This document shows positions 14,929 to 24,454 of a DNA stretch of 64,000 nt, one piece after another. This stretch comes from Flavobacteriales bacterium (GTDB taxonomy: Bacteria; Bacteroidota; Bacteroidia; Flavobacteriales_D; Crocinitomicaceae), in assembly GCA_947497485.1 (NCBI GenBank), contig CANMHB010000013.1, positions 1-64,000 of the forward strand, in the 5' to 3' direction. Below the pieces are notes generated by a model, which was given only the letters and a program-made list of their open reading frames with translations, did not search any database and was not told the origin of the DNA. Position numbers and translations under genes: made by a program. Numbering within the stretch: the first letter of the stretch is position 1; the number at the start of each line of letters is the position of its first letter.

Positions 14929-15683
14929 GACAAGCATTATTGCATAGTGTTCTATTACTATTGATTTCATTTCATTGTTTTTCGCAATTTCCATCACCAA
15001 AATATCATCGTTATTATAATAACTTCTCGGCAGTTACATTGTTAAATGAAACCGAAGAAGAATCAATTGAGAAACAATTAAATACGTTTGAGCAAGAGAC
15101 TTCCAATGAGATTTTTGTCATTATCGTCGATAACCTCAATGATATGGAGCCATGGGATTATGCTGCAAGTATTGGCGAAAAATGGGGCGTAGGCAAGGAA
15201 AAAGAGGATAACGGAATCGTTATATTAATTAAACCCGTAAAAACAGATGAAGGAGGAAAAAAAGTATTCATCTCTGTAGGTCGTGGTTTGGAACCAGTTA
15301 TCCCAGATATAACGGCAAAAGAAATTGTTGATAATGAACTAACTCCAAACTTCAAATCTAAGCAATTCTATAATGGACTAAAAAGTGCGATTGATGTCCT
15401 TTCGAGTCTCGCGAAAAAAGAATATGATTACAAAAAATACTCTAAAAACAAAGCAAAAGATATTGGAGGTGGAGTAGTTGCTCTTATTATAATTATCCTC
15501 GTTATTGTTTTCCTAATTCGTCGCGGTGGTCGTGGTGGTGGAATGACAATCGGAAGCGGAGGGTTTATCGGAGGGTTTGGAGGTTTCGGTGGTGGCTTTG
15601 GTGGCGGATCTTCAGGTGGTGGAGGTTTTGGTGGTCTTGGTGGCGGAAGCTTTGGCGGCGGTGGCGCAGGTGGAGATTGGTAG
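14925..15683 (+). CDS. TPM domain membrane protein with Gly-rich tail (YgcG-like)
   Basis: A 252-residue protein with a signal peptide (MRQALLHSVLLLLISFHCFSQ), an exported TPM domain (about 35-165: SNEIFVIIVDNLND, NGIVILIKP, VFISVGRGLEPVIPDITAKEIV), one membrane helix (VVALIIIILVIVFLI) and a basic, then strongly glycine-rich C-terminus (GGF/GGG repeats) ending GGDW. This is the YgcG architecture. Overlap with the upstream TPM gene and the lemA context indicate one complex or process at the membrane. Confidence 0.9.
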   Translation: MRQALLHSVLLLLISFHCFSQFPSPKYHRYYNNFSAVTLLNETEEESIEKQLNTFEQETSNEIFVIIVDNLNDMEPWDYAASIGEKWGVGKEKEDNGIVILIKPVKTDEGGKKVFISVGRGLEPVIPDITAKEIVDNELTPNFKSKQFYNGLKSAIDVLSSLAKKEYDYKKYSKNKAKDIGGGVVALIIIILVIVFLIRRGGRGGGMTIGSGGFIGGFGGFGGGFGGGSSGGGGFGGLGGGSFGGGGAGGDW

Positions 15684-15687
15684 AAAA

Positions 15688-17082
15688 TCAGTCATTTGAT
15701 TCATCCTTATTTTGATCTCGGTCAACAATAAAAGCGGCAGGTGAAAAGTTATACGGCAATTTCTCTTTGTACAAAAATCGCTTTTGAATGGACTCGAAAG
15801 GTCTGTATATATAAAATACCTTATTGTTGTGAACCCTGATTTTCTCAACATATTTATAATGTAATTTTACTTTTTCGCTGATTTCACCTGTTTTAACATC
15901 AACTATTCCTAGAAACATATTACCATCATTTTCATACTGGGCATAGATAACTCCCGTGACATTATCTTGAATGAGTTGCTTTTGCCATCCCGTTTTTTTT
16001 GGCTGATAATGATGATAAATTGAAATGGTATCAAGCGACTCGCCAACTCGATTAAAAATAACTAAGCGATCTTTTGGATAGTCAAACACAAAAACAGAAT
16101 CATTGCGATGGAAGAGAGGTGCATAAACTTCTTTGTAATAAATTGATTGGGTAAAATAATTCGCTCCAACCCAAATCTGAGCATCAATCCCGGTTTCTCG
16201 CTCTTTGTTTTTGGCCCAAAGTTTTGTTCGAACATCCATCCATTTGTATTCAGAACGATAAAGTTCCATCATTAAATCGTCTTTGATATTAAGAATCGAG
16301 CGATAAGTTGAATCATATGTATCGAAAACAAAATAGTCAAAGGCCGGGTAATCTTTGTTGAAATTCGAAAAATACATTTTTGAAGCATTGGTATCAACAA
16401 TAGGAGCTAGGTATTTGAAAAAATAATCTTTTGGAATCGAGCCCAATTGAATTTCATTTTTAGAGACTTTGATTCCAAAAACCTTTTCTTTACAAACAAT
16501 GTGTGTATTTCCTCGATAATCGCTAACTAAATATTGCGCTTGGTCATCAACTTGAAAATTAGATTTAATATTCACACCATCAAAAAGCAATATTTCACTT
16601 CCCTTTTGCAGTTGTTTGGGATAGGTTAAAAGAATAATGTCATCATTATTTTGAATTTCAAAATCGGCAACACTCAATCGTTCTGAATGAAAAACGGTGT
16701 CGGGGACCCCAGGCGCTTTCACTACAACCTGCTTTAATTCTTTGATTTTAATGCGGTAAAGTGGTATTTCTAATTTTAGTGTATCAAATGTCGTTTTTGG
16801 TTTTATATTTTTCGACAAGCTTTCATAAATGGGATGTCGAAACTCAAATGAAAGAGTTTGCCCAATTTTGAAATTATTTACACGAAAGAATGCTTTTCCA
16901 TTGAAATTGGTGGAATTATTCAATGATGAATCGAAATCATTTCCTTGGATTAAATTAAGAGTGATGGAAGTATTTGGAATTAAATCTCCCGTTCGTTGAT
17001 CAACACATTTTAACTCAATTACCTGAGCATTCAGTCTCGAAAATCCGAAAAAAAAGATAAAAAAGAATATAACAATCCGCAT
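15688..17082 (-). CDS. conserved exported hypothetical protein
   Basis: A 464-residue protein with a signal peptide (MRIVIFFFIFFFGFSRLNAQ) followed by a carboxypeptidase-regulatory-like Ig domain (about 20-110: LKCVDQRTGDLIPNTSITL, NGKAFFRVNNFKIGQTLSFEF). The rest is beta-rich with scattered YxxxY patterns and could be a propeller (DDIILLTYPKQLQKGSEILLFDG, VFVFDYPKDRLVIFNRVGESLDTI). Periplasmic or surface location is expected. Function unknown. ATG 17082 is preferred to an in-frame GTG at 17100 because it places the signal peptide at the very N-terminus. It is convergent with the TPM operon, only four bases away, with no terminator hairpin seen. Confidence 0.7.
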   Translation of the reverse strand: MRIVIFFFIFFFGFSRLNAQVIELKCVDQRTGDLIPNTSITLNLIQGNDFDSSLNNSTNFNGKAFFRVNNFKIGQTLSFEFRHPIYESLSKNIKPKTTFDTLKLEIPLYRIKIKELKQVVVKAPGVPDTVFHSERLSVADFEIQNNDDIILLTYPKQLQKGSEILLFDGVNIKSNFQVDDQAQYLVSDYRGNTHIVCKEKVFGIKVSKNEIQLGSIPKDYFFKYLAPIVDTNASKMYFSNFNKDYPAFDYFVFDTYDSTYRSILNIKDDLMMELYRSEYKWMDVRTKLWAKNKERETGIDAQIWVGANYFTQSIYYKEVYAPLFHRNDSVFVFDYPKDRLVIFNRVGESLDTISIYHHYQPKKTGWQKQLIQDNVTGVIYAQYENDGNMFLGIVDVKTGEISEKVKLHYKYVEKIRVHNNKVFYIYRPFESIQKRFLYKEKLPYNFSPAAFIVDRDQNKDESND

Positions 17083-17120
17083 CTCAATAAATAGATGCAC
17101 TAAAAGTCAAAATTCACAAA

Positions 17121-18191
17121 TCAAACTTTGAAATTCCAACCGAAATCATCATTGATTTTACCGCTTTTCATGTCATCCATGTAAGCTTTAATTTTATTCG
17201 AGATGGTTCTACCCTCCAGTGGAGGAAGTTCTATACGTTCATCTCTGTATCCAATTATTGCAATTTGAGCAATTGTTGCGGCGGTTCCAGCTCCAAAAGC
17301 ATCTTCTAAGTTTCCGTTTTTGGCTGCCGTGATAATTTCGTCAACTGAAACTTTACGCTCTTCAACCTCAATACCAAGACTTTTTGCAACGTCTAATACC
17401 GATCTTTTGGTGATTCCACGTAAAATTGTGTCAGCATCTTCAGTAGGTGAGATTAATTTACCACCAATTTGAAAAACGATATTCATCGTACCTGATTCTT
17501 CAATGTACTTATGTTCCTTGGCATCTGTCCAAACTAATTGATGAAAACCTTCATCTTGACCTTTTTTCGCTGGAAAAAGAGAGGCACCGTAATTACCTGC
17601 TGCTTTTGCTCGTCCGACACCACCGATAGCTGCACGTGTGTAGTGTTCTTCAATCTTCACGCGAACAGGCTCTGAATAATATCTTCCAACAGGGGAGGTA
17701 ATAATCATGAATTTGTAGGTGTCAGAAGGTTTAATTCCGACTAATTCATCTGTTGCAAACAAAAATGGTCGTATGTAAAGTGAATAACCTTCTTTGGAGG
17801 TAACCCAATCTGAATCAGTTTCAACCAACTTTCGAATGGCTTCGATGAAAATATCTTCAGGTACTGCTGGCATGCACATTCTAGAGGCGGATTCTGCGAA
17901 ACGCTTTGCATTCATGTCAGGTCGAAAAATATTTATTTCATTATCAATTGTTCTGTAGGCTTTTAATCCTTCAAAAATAGATTGACCATAATGAATAGCT
18001 GACATAGCTGGATGCATTGAAATATTCTGAAAAGGTAATATTTCACCATGTTGCCAAAAACCATCTTTATATTCCATTAGGAACATGTGGTCAGAAAAAA
18101 CTTTTCCGAAAGGTAAGTTGTCCCAGTCAACTTTGTCTAAATTAGAGCTAGCTGTTTTTTGAACTGAAAAATTGATAGTTGACACAGACAT
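17121..18191 (-). CDS. ilvE: branched-chain amino acid aminotransferase
   Basis: A 356-residue fold-type IV PLP aminotransferase of the long (eukaryote-like) BCAT group. The PLP lysine is K196 in GRAKAAGNYGASLFP. Other hallmarks: HYGQSIFEGLKAYR (68-80), RPDMNAKRFAESASRMCMP, and EESGTMNIVFQIGGKLISP. It interconverts leucine, isoleucine and valine with their 2-oxo acids, using glutamate/2-oxoglutarate. Monocistronic and divergent from recQ; no other ilv or leu genes are in the window. Confidence 0.95.
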   Translation of the reverse strand: MSVSTINFSVQKTASSNLDKVDWDNLPFGKVFSDHMFLMEYKDGFWQHGEILPFQNISMHPAMSAIHYGQSIFEGLKAYRTIDNEINIFRPDMNAKRFAESASRMCMPAVPEDIFIEAIRKLVETDSDWVTSKEGYSLYIRPFLFATDELVGIKPSDTYKFMIITSPVGRYYSEPVRVKIEEHYTRAAIGGVGRAKAAGNYGASLFPAKKGQDEGFHQLVWTDAKEHKYIEESGTMNIVFQIGGKLISPTEDADTILRGITKRSVLDVAKSLGIEVEERKVSVDEIITAAKNGNLEDAFGAGTAATIAQIAIIGYRDERIELPPLEGRTISNKIKAYMDDMKSGKINDDFGWNFKV

Positions 18192-18268
18192 TTTCTTTAG
18201 TTTGATGTGCGAATATAAGGTTAATCATTAAGGTTAGCAACATAATTTTTTCACAATTTCATTTATAT

Positions 18269-18276
18269 TACCTTTG
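18269..18276 (+). promoter_or_regulatory. -7 box for recQ
   Basis: TACCTTTG matches TAnnTTTG, 19 bases before the TTG start of recQ. Confidence 0.5.
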
Positions 18277-18295
18277 CTAAAGTTGATAAATTAAT

Positions 18296-20167
18296 TTGAA
18301 AGTTAGCCGCGACATATTACAGAAATATTGGGGTTTTGAGCATTTTCGTCCTCTGCAGGAAGAAATTGTTGATGACGCAATCCATGGTTTCGATGTGCTT
18401 GCCTTGCTTCCAACGGGAGGTGGGAAATCAATTTGTTTTCAAGTTCCTGGTCTTGCTCGTGAAGGATTAACAATTGTCATTTCTCCTTTAATTGCTTTAA
18501 TGCAAGATCAAGTTGCAAACCTTGAGAAAATAGGTTTGAGAGCAAAAGCGATAACGAGTGGAATGAGTTTTCGTGAAATAGATATTATTTTAGACAATGC
18601 ACGTTTTGGTGGACTTGATTTCTTGTATACTTCCCCTGAACGAATTCAATCAACACTTTTTGTCGAACGATTTAAATTAATGAAAATTGGTTTGATTGTA
18701 GTTGATGAAGCCCATTGTATTTCTGAATGGGGACATGATTTTAGACCTTCCTTCCAGCAAATCTATAAATTGAGGGAATTTCATCATGCTGTTCCAATCC
18801 TTGCGCTTACTGCCACTGCTACAGAGAAAGTTAGACACGATATTATTGAACAGCTAAAGTTAAAAAAAACACGAATTCATGAAGCATCCTTTAAACGCGA
18901 AAATCTGGCATATCGCGTAACGAAAACATCCAATAAACTAGAACGCATTCTTGATTTCTGTAAAAAAACGAATGAGGTTGGAATTATCTATTGTCAAACA
19001 AGAAAAAGTGTCAAAGAATTAGCCAAAATACTTCTAGCGAACAACTTAAATTGCGGCATTTATCATGGTGGTTTAACCAATTTAGAACGTCGAACCATGC
19101 TTCAAATGTGGTTGAATGAAGACATTAAAGTTATGGTTGCCACAAATGCCTTTGGGATGGGAATCGATAAGCCAAATGTTCGTTTTGTTTTACACTATGA
19201 AATTCCACCATCCTTGGAGGCTTATTTTCAGGAGGCAGGAAGAGGTGGTCGTGATGGGAACGAATCAGTTGCAATTGCATTTGTAGAGCAAAATGACACG
19301 AATCATTTAAAAGAATCTGTCCTAGAAAAATATCCTGAAAAAAATCAAATCTTCAATGTGTATAGGGCAATTTCCAATTATTTAAGGATTGCGATTGGTT
19401 CGGGTAAGGATGAAACTTATCCTATCGACTTGAAGGATTTTTGTAAACAATATAGTTTTGATTATACGTTAACTTACAATTCTTTGAAAATACTAGAATT
19501 GAATGAAAATTTGGTGTTTTCCGAATCTGTTTTTCAACCAACCAAGGTGATGTTTTTAGTCGATAATGTCCAATTGTATAACTTTCAGATTCAACATGAG
19601 AAATTCTATCAACTAACCGCATTGTTAAGTAGGTCCTATTCCAGTATTTTCGATTCCTTTCAAAATATCCATGAAAATGAGATTGCTAAACGATTGAATA
19701 TTTCCATTTCGGCACTTGAGGAACAATTGAAATCACTAGAAAAATACGGGATTGTTGAGGTTACATGGAGAAATGTTTTACCGACAGTTACTTTTATTAA
19801 AGAGCGCGTCGCAGATGACTATTTTTCATTAAACCCGAAAATTTATATTGAAAGAAAACAAAATGCTATTCAAAAAGTAGAAAAGGTAATTGAATTTGTT
19901 GAACTAGAAAAATGTCGAGCACAACAAGTTATCCGTTATTTTGGTCAGAATTCGGATAATTGCGGAAAATGTGATGTATGCCAAAAATCAAAAGAGCTCG
20001 TTGAACTTACAGAATCAAATTTGAAGGAGTTCCTCGACGATTGGAAAACTATTTTTGAGCTATGTGATTATTTTAAATTGGATGAAGAAGAATTAAAACC
20101 GATTTTACGCAAGTGCTTTCTCGAGGAAAAAATTATGTACGAAAATGGAAAATTCATTCGGAAATAA
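18296..20167 (+). CDS. recQ: RecQ family ATP-dependent DNA helicase
   Basis: A 623-residue helicase. Walker A LLPTGGGKS (38-45 region), DEAH box VVDEAHCISEWGHDFRPSF, helicase motif IV-VI region with ATNAFGMGIDKPNVRFVLHYEIP and QEAGRGGRDG, then the RecQ zinc-binding cysteines (CRAQQVIRYFG, NCGKCDVC). It ends about 45 residues after the zinc cluster, so no HRDC domain is present. RecQ unwinds DNA 3'-5' in recombination and fork repair. The start is TTG: an in-frame stop lies nine bases upstream and the next ATG would delete the conserved RPLQEEI region. It overlaps comEC by 23 bases. Confidence 0.93.
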   Translation: MKVSRDILQKYWGFEHFRPLQEEIVDDAIHGFDVLALLPTGGGKSICFQVPGLAREGLTIVISPLIALMQDQVANLEKIGLRAKAITSGMSFREIDIILDNARFGGLDFLYTSPERIQSTLFVERFKLMKIGLIVVDEAHCISEWGHDFRPSFQQIYKLREFHHAVPILALTATATEKVRHDIIEQLKLKKTRIHEASFKRENLAYRVTKTSNKLERILDFCKKTNEVGIIYCQTRKSVKELAKILLANNLNCGIYHGGLTNLERRTMLQMWLNEDIKVMVATNAFGMGIDKPNVRFVLHYEIPPSLEAYFQEAGRGGRDGNESVAIAFVEQNDTNHLKESVLEKYPEKNQIFNVYRAISNYLRIAIGSGKDETYPIDLKDFCKQYSFDYTLTYNSLKILELNENLVFSESVFQPTKVMFLVDNVQLYNFQIQHEKFYQLTALLSRSYSSIFDSFQNIHENEIAKRLNISISALEEQLKSLEKYGIVEVTWRNVLPTVTFIKERVADDYFSLNPKIYIERKQNAIQKVEKVIEFVELEKCRAQQVIRYFGQNSDNCGKCDVCQKSKELVELTESNLKEFLDDWKTIFELCDYFKLDEEELKPILRKCFLEEKIMYENGKFIRK

Positions 20168-22127
20168 CATCTCATTTCGAAGTTTCGTGCCGGTTTTTCA
20201 AAAACAACCCTTTCTCTATTTATTTATATTTCAAGCATTTGGAATTATCGTCGGAAATTTATTTTACAATCTACAATTTATCTATCTACTTATCACGTCT
20301 TGCGTATTACTCTTTCTGATTTACCTAAATACGCAATTTATTCTGAAGAAAATCTCCCTTTATTTGGGTTTGGCTTTAATGTTTTTCTTTCTCGGTTATT
20401 TGACAATTTTTCTTTTTCAGAAAAATGCCTATCAAATTGAATCCATTGAAACAACCGAATCTTTTCAAATAAAAATCATTGAATTTCAACCGCGAAAAGA
20501 AGGTTGGTCAAAAGGAATTGGCGAAATAAGAATTTTGAATGATTCTAAAACAGCTGGTAAAAAAGAGCGTATTGTTTTCTATTGCAAAACGGAAGGAAAT
20601 TTTGATGTAAACGACATTTTATTGGTTAATTCTGAGCTAGTTCCAATAGAAAATAAAAATAATCCAGGAGAATTTAATATGGAATTATTTTGGAGCACAA
20701 AAGGCATTCGTAAAATGTGTTTTTTTGATGAAAACAGTTCTAAATTATTAGATAGGAACGAGCGGACCTTGTTTCAGAATTTTATTTTCAACATTCAGAA
20801 ATCTTTTAATCAGATTTTAGAGAAACACTTGAAAGGAGAAAATTTGGCGATTGCTAAAGCCATTGTTTTGGGTGATAAATCAATGCTTGATACTGAAATT
20901 AAAAACTCATTTTCAGCAACCGGAGCAATGCATGTTTTAGCCGTTTCAGGTCTGCATATTGGATTGATTCTTCAAATCTTAATGGAATTCGCTAAGTTTT
21001 TTTCGCGTTTCATTTCTAGAAAAACAGCAGTTTTTTCAATCTTAATTCTGCTTTGGATTTATTCGATTCTCACAGGATTCTCACCAAGCGTAATACGTTC
21101 GATCTTTATGTTTAGCGTTTTAGTTTTGAGTGAATTCTACGGAAAAAAACAGAATAATATGAATAGTTTATTTTTTTCTGCTTTTGTGCTTTTACTTTTT
21201 GAACCAATGTTTTTGTATGATATTGGTTTTCAATTGTCTTATCTAGCAATGGTTGGGATTTACACGCTTTACAAACCAATTGAAAAATGGTATCAACCCA
21301 AAAATAAGATTCTCAAATATTTCTGGCAAGGAACGGCTGTTGGATTTGCAGCCCAATTTATGACGGTTCCTCTCACGCTTTATTATTTCCATCAGTTTCC
21401 AAATTACTTCGCTATTGCAAATCTTGGTCTTATGGTTATTTCAGGTCTAGTTTTGGGTTTGGGAATAGCCCTTTTTGTGTTACATTACATTCCTTTTGTA
21501 GGAAAACTTACCGGATTTTTACTCTTAATTTCAATTGCCGCAATGCTTTGGTTCATTCAGTGGGTTGAGCATTTACCAGGTGCAGTTGCTTACGGATTTA
21601 ATTTGCCTTTCATTTTGGTTCCTATTCTTTCTGCAATCACATTCTTGTTAGTAAAGCTTTCTCCATCCCAACTGGTTTGGAAGCTTTTAGCGCTATCATT
21701 TTGCTTTTCATTACTAGTAATTGTTTACGAACGCTGGAATTCGTTGACAAATAATCATATATGTATTTTGAACAATAACAAACTAGCATTCATTATTAAA
21801 TCTGGAAATATCGCCTATTGTTTTTACAATGATGATTCAAAAAATCTCGATAAACTCAAGTTCACCACTGAAAGTTATTTGAAGTGCTATCCAGGAAAAA
21901 TTGTTTATAAATCCATCAAAAATAAATCAGTTCATTTTCAAATCGACAAGATAAAAATTGGCATTCTCAAAGATGAGGCTGATTTTATATTTCGGTTAAA
22001 TAATCGAAAATTCAGAATAATCCATTCAAATGAACGAAAGTCTACAAATTCGGAAAACCTGATTTACATGCCTTGGTTTGAAAATGACTACTCCCTAAGA
22101 AATGGTTCACGGATGCTTGAATTCTGA
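20145..22127 (+). CDS. comEC: ComEC/Rec2-family DNA uptake channel protein
   Basis: A 660-residue polytopic protein. An N-terminal pair of helices and soluble DUF4131-like domain (about 85-190) precede the competence domain, recognisable from NSFSATGAMHVLAVSGLHIGLIL (about 258-280) and the following ~9 helices. ComEC transports single-stranded DNA into the cytoplasm in natural transformation. The C-terminal ~110 residues are soluble but show no HxHxDH motif, so the metallo-beta-lactamase-like nuclease domain of many ComEC proteins is missing or degenerate. The start overlaps the end of recQ. A ComM/YifB gene lies 5 kb downstream. Confidence 0.88.
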   Translation: MENSFGNNISFRSFVPVFQKQPFLYLFIFQAFGIIVGNLFYNLQFIYLLITSCVLLFLIYLNTQFILKKISLYLGLALMFFFLGYLTIFLFQKNAYQIESIETTESFQIKIIEFQPRKEGWSKGIGEIRILNDSKTAGKKERIVFYCKTEGNFDVNDILLVNSELVPIENKNNPGEFNMELFWSTKGIRKMCFFDENSSKLLDRNERTLFQNFIFNIQKSFNQILEKHLKGENLAIAKAIVLGDKSMLDTEIKNSFSATGAMHVLAVSGLHIGLILQILMEFAKFFSRFISRKTAVFSILILLWIYSILTGFSPSVIRSIFMFSVLVLSEFYGKKQNNMNSLFFSAFVLLLFEPMFLYDIGFQLSYLAMVGIYTLYKPIEKWYQPKNKILKYFWQGTAVGFAAQFMTVPLTLYYFHQFPNYFAIANLGLMVISGLVLGLGIALFVLHYIPFVGKLTGFLLLISIAAMLWFIQWVEHLPGAVAYGFNLPFILVPILSAITFLLVKLSPSQLVWKLLALSFCFSLLVIVYERWNSLTNNHICILNNNKLAFIIKSGNIAYCFYNDDSKNLDKLKFTTESYLKCYPGKIVYKSIKNKSVHFQIDKIKIGILKDEADFIFRLNNRKFRIIHSNERKSTNSENLIYMPWFENDYSLRNGSRMLEF

Positions 22128-22151
22128 GTTAAAATACAAGAAACAAAATCG

Positions 22152-22159
22152 TATATTTG
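22152..22159 (+). promoter_or_regulatory. -7 box for rhodanese gene
   Basis: TATATTTG lies eight bases before the ATG at 22168, which would give an almost leaderless transcript. It argues against the longer ORF starting at 22102. Confidence 0.45.
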
Positions 22160-22167
22160 TCGACAAT

Positions 22168-22482
22168 ATGAGATTTATCACTCCTGCTGATTGCAAAGCA
22201 AAACTAGATAGAAACGAGCTTCAAGTAATTGATATTCGGGAAAAATACGAATACATTGCTTGTAATGCAGGTTTTACCAATATTCCGATGGACGAACTCA
22301 AAGAAAAGCTAAACGCATTGAACCCTGGAATAGAATATGTGGTCATGTGTCGATCTGGTAAAAGAGCAGAGGCACTTGTCAATTTTTTAGAAACAGAATT
22401 TAGTTATGCCAATCTCCTTGTTTTGGAAGGTGGAATTCAAGGATGGGCAGCACAAATCGATCAATCTTTACAACTTGACTAA
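22168..22482 (+). CDS. rhodanese-like domain protein
   Basis: A 104-residue single rhodanese domain of the GlpE type: VIDIREKYEYIACN (about 19-32), active-site loop VMCRSGKRAEAL with the persulfide-forming cysteine (about residue 68), and LEGGIQGWA near the end. It transfers sulfane sulfur to thiols, cyanide or protein acceptors; cytoplasmic. ATG 22168 was chosen because an upstream in-frame ATG at 22102 lies inside comEC and before the promoter. It abuts the DedA gene by a one-base overlap. Confidence 0.9.
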   Translation: MRFITPADCKAKLDRNELQVIDIREKYEYIACNAGFTNIPMDELKEKLNALNPGIEYVVMCRSGKRAEALVNFLETEFSYANLLVLEGGIQGWAAQIDQSLQLD

Positions 22483-23117
22483 TGGAACTAATCGAAATTT
22501 TTAAGCATATAATTCATCTTGACTTTCAGTGGTTTTTTCAAAATTATGGAACTGCCGTTTACGTCATTTTATTTCTTGTGATCTTTATTGAAACGGGACT
22601 TGTAGCGATGCCTTTTTTACCAGGGGACTCGCTTTTGTTTACAGCTGGGTTATTTGCGGCATCAGGAGAATTGAATTTATCTGCCTTGCTAATTTTATTA
22701 TTTATTGCAGCCGTTCTAGGTGATAATTGTAATTATTGGATTGGAAGGAAAATCGGGTTAAAGGTTTTTTCAATTAAGATTAAAGGTAAACAAATAGTTA
22801 AAGAAAAATACCTTGTTCAAACGGAAGCTTTTTTTGAAAAAAATGGAGCGAAAGCAATTATAATGGCTCGATTTGTTCCTTTTGTTAGAACATTCGCCCC
22901 ATTTGCCGCCGGTATTGGTAAAATGGATTACAGAAAATACCTTCTTTTTGACATTCTAGGAGGATTTTTATGGATTTTTAGTTTGACAATTGCCGGATAT
23001 TTACTTGGAGAAGTTACATGGATTAGAGAACACATTGATTTGGTTTGCCTTGGAATAATATTTATTTCAGTGCTACCAATGATTTTGAGTTTTCTGAAGT
23101 CGAAAATTAAAAATTAA
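22482..23117 (+). CDS. DedA family membrane protein
   Basis: A 211-residue membrane protein with the DedA/SNARE-associated (VTT) domain: FIETGLVAMPFLPGDSLLFTAG (about 36-57), LGDNCNYWIGRKIG, and FFEKNGAKAIIMARFVPFVRTFAPFAAGIGKM with the essential basic residues of the family. DedA proteins act as lipid scramblases/transporters, in known cases recycling undecaprenyl phosphate. It overlaps the rhodanese stop by one base, indicating co-transcription. Confidence 0.93.
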   Translation: MELIEIFKHIIHLDFQWFFQNYGTAVYVILFLVIFIETGLVAMPFLPGDSLLFTAGLFAASGELNLSALLILLFIAAVLGDNCNYWIGRKIGLKVFSIKIKGKQIVKEKYLVQTEAFFEKNGAKAIIMARFVPFVRTFAPFAAGIGKMDYRKYLLFDILGGFLWIFSLTIAGYLLGEVTWIREHIDLVCLGIIFISVLPMILSFLKSKIKN

Positions 23118-23172
23118 GTTATCTCGCTTTTTCTTCGAAAGATTTACGTATTTTAGAGACAAAAATCAGTTT

Positions 23173-24351
23173 ATGGCAAATACAGCATATATTGTTGCAG
23201 GTTACAGATCTGCAGTTGGAAAAGCAGGGAAGGGAGGCTTCCGTTTTTACAGACCTGACGACATTGCCGCTCGTGTAATCGAGCATTTAGTGGCTTCAGT
23301 GCCTAGTTTAGATAAAGGTCGTATTGATGATGTAATTGTTGGAAATGCAACGCCAGAAGCCGAACAAGGTCTCAACATGGGAAGAATGATTTCATTAATT
23401 GGACTGAAAACAGACAAAGTACCTGGAATGACTGTTAATAGATATTGTTCTTCTGGTTTGGAAACCATTGCAATCGCTCAAGCTAAAATAGAAGCAGGTA
23501 TGGCCGATTGTATCATTGCTGGCGGAGCTGAATCAATGTCAATAATGGCCATGGGAGGTTGGCGAATTGTTCCAAATCCAAAAGTTGGGAAAGAAAACCC
23601 GACTTATTATTGGGGAATGGGTTTAACTGCAGAAGCCTTAGCTAATCAATATGGGATTTCCCGCGAAGACCAAGACATGTTTGCATTAAAATCGCACGAA
23701 AAAGCTTTAAACGCTATAGAAACGGGAAGATTCAAAGATGATATTGTTCCAATTGAAGTTGAACGAATCTTTTTAGATGAGAACGAAAAGCGAAAAGTTG
23801 AATCTTTTATTGTGGAAAATGACGAAGGCCCTAGAAAAAGTACGATCGAAGGGCTTGGAAAATTAAAGCCCGTCTTCGCGAGCAACGGATCAGTAACAGC
23901 AGGAAATTCATCACAAACTTCAGATGGCGCTGCCTTCGTATTGGTTATGTCAGAAAGAATGATGAAAGAACTCAATCTTGAACCGATAGCGAGACTCAAA
24001 TCATACGCGGTCGTAGGTGTTGAACCACGCATCATGGGGATTGGTCCAGTTGATGCTATTCCAAAGGCAATCAAACAAGCCGGATTGACTTTAAATGACA
24101 TAAATTTATTCGAATTAAATGAGGCTTTTGCATCTCAAGCATTAGCGGTAATGAGAGAAACTGGGATTAATCCAGAAATTGTGAATGTTAATGGTGGAGC
24201 AATAGCTTTAGGACATCCCCTTGGTTGTACAGGTGCAAAACTCACTGTTCAAATTCTGAATGAATTGAAGAAGCGAGAACAAAAATATGGCATCGTAACG
24301 ATGTGTGTTGGAACAGGTCAGGGAGCTGCTGGAGTTTTAGAACGCTTCTAA
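23173..24351 (+). CDS. acetyl-CoA C-acyltransferase (thiolase II)
   Basis: A 392-residue thiolase. The nucleophilic cysteine is C92 ([12 protein letters not shown]), the catalytic histidine lies in [15 protein letters not shown], and the C-terminal [15 protein letters not shown] holds the second active-site cysteine. SSQTSDGAA and NEAFASQA are also standard. It catalyses thiolytic cleavage of 3-ketoacyl-CoA in beta-oxidation (FadA-like) or the reverse condensation. No fadB is in the window. Separated from dedA by 55 bases, so it may have its own promoter. Confidence 0.93.
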   Translation: MANTAYIVAGYRSAVGKAGKGGFRFYRPDDIAARVIEHLVASVPSLDKGRIDDVIVGNATPEAEQGLNMGRMISLIGLKTDKVPGMTVNRYCSSGLETIAIAQAKIEAGMADCIIAGGAESMSIMAMGGWRIVPNPKVGKENPTYYWGMGLTAEALANQYGISREDQDMFALKSHEKALNAIETGRFKDDIVPIEVERIFLDENEKRKVESFIVENDEGPRKSTIEGLGKLKPVFASNGSVTAGNSSQTSDGAAFVLVMSERMMKELNLEPIARLKSYAVVGVEPRIMGIGPVDAIPKAIKQAGLTLNDINLFELNEAFASQALAVMRETGINPEIVNVNGGAIALGHPLGCTGAKLTVQILNELKKREQKYGIVTMCVGTGQGAAGVLERF

Positions 24352-24431
24352 ACATTCATACAAACATTATACTTTTTCTTAGGTTAATCCATTGTTAGTT
24401 AATTGTTTCCATTAAGTTGCAAAATAGTTTT

Positions 24432-24439
24432 TAAATTTG
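24432..24439 (+). promoter_or_regulatory. -7 box for large PKD protein gene
   Basis: TAAATTTG matches TAnnTTTG and lies 15 bases before the ATG at 24455. Confidence 0.45.
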
Positions 24440-24454
24440 GCAAACTCTTTCTCG

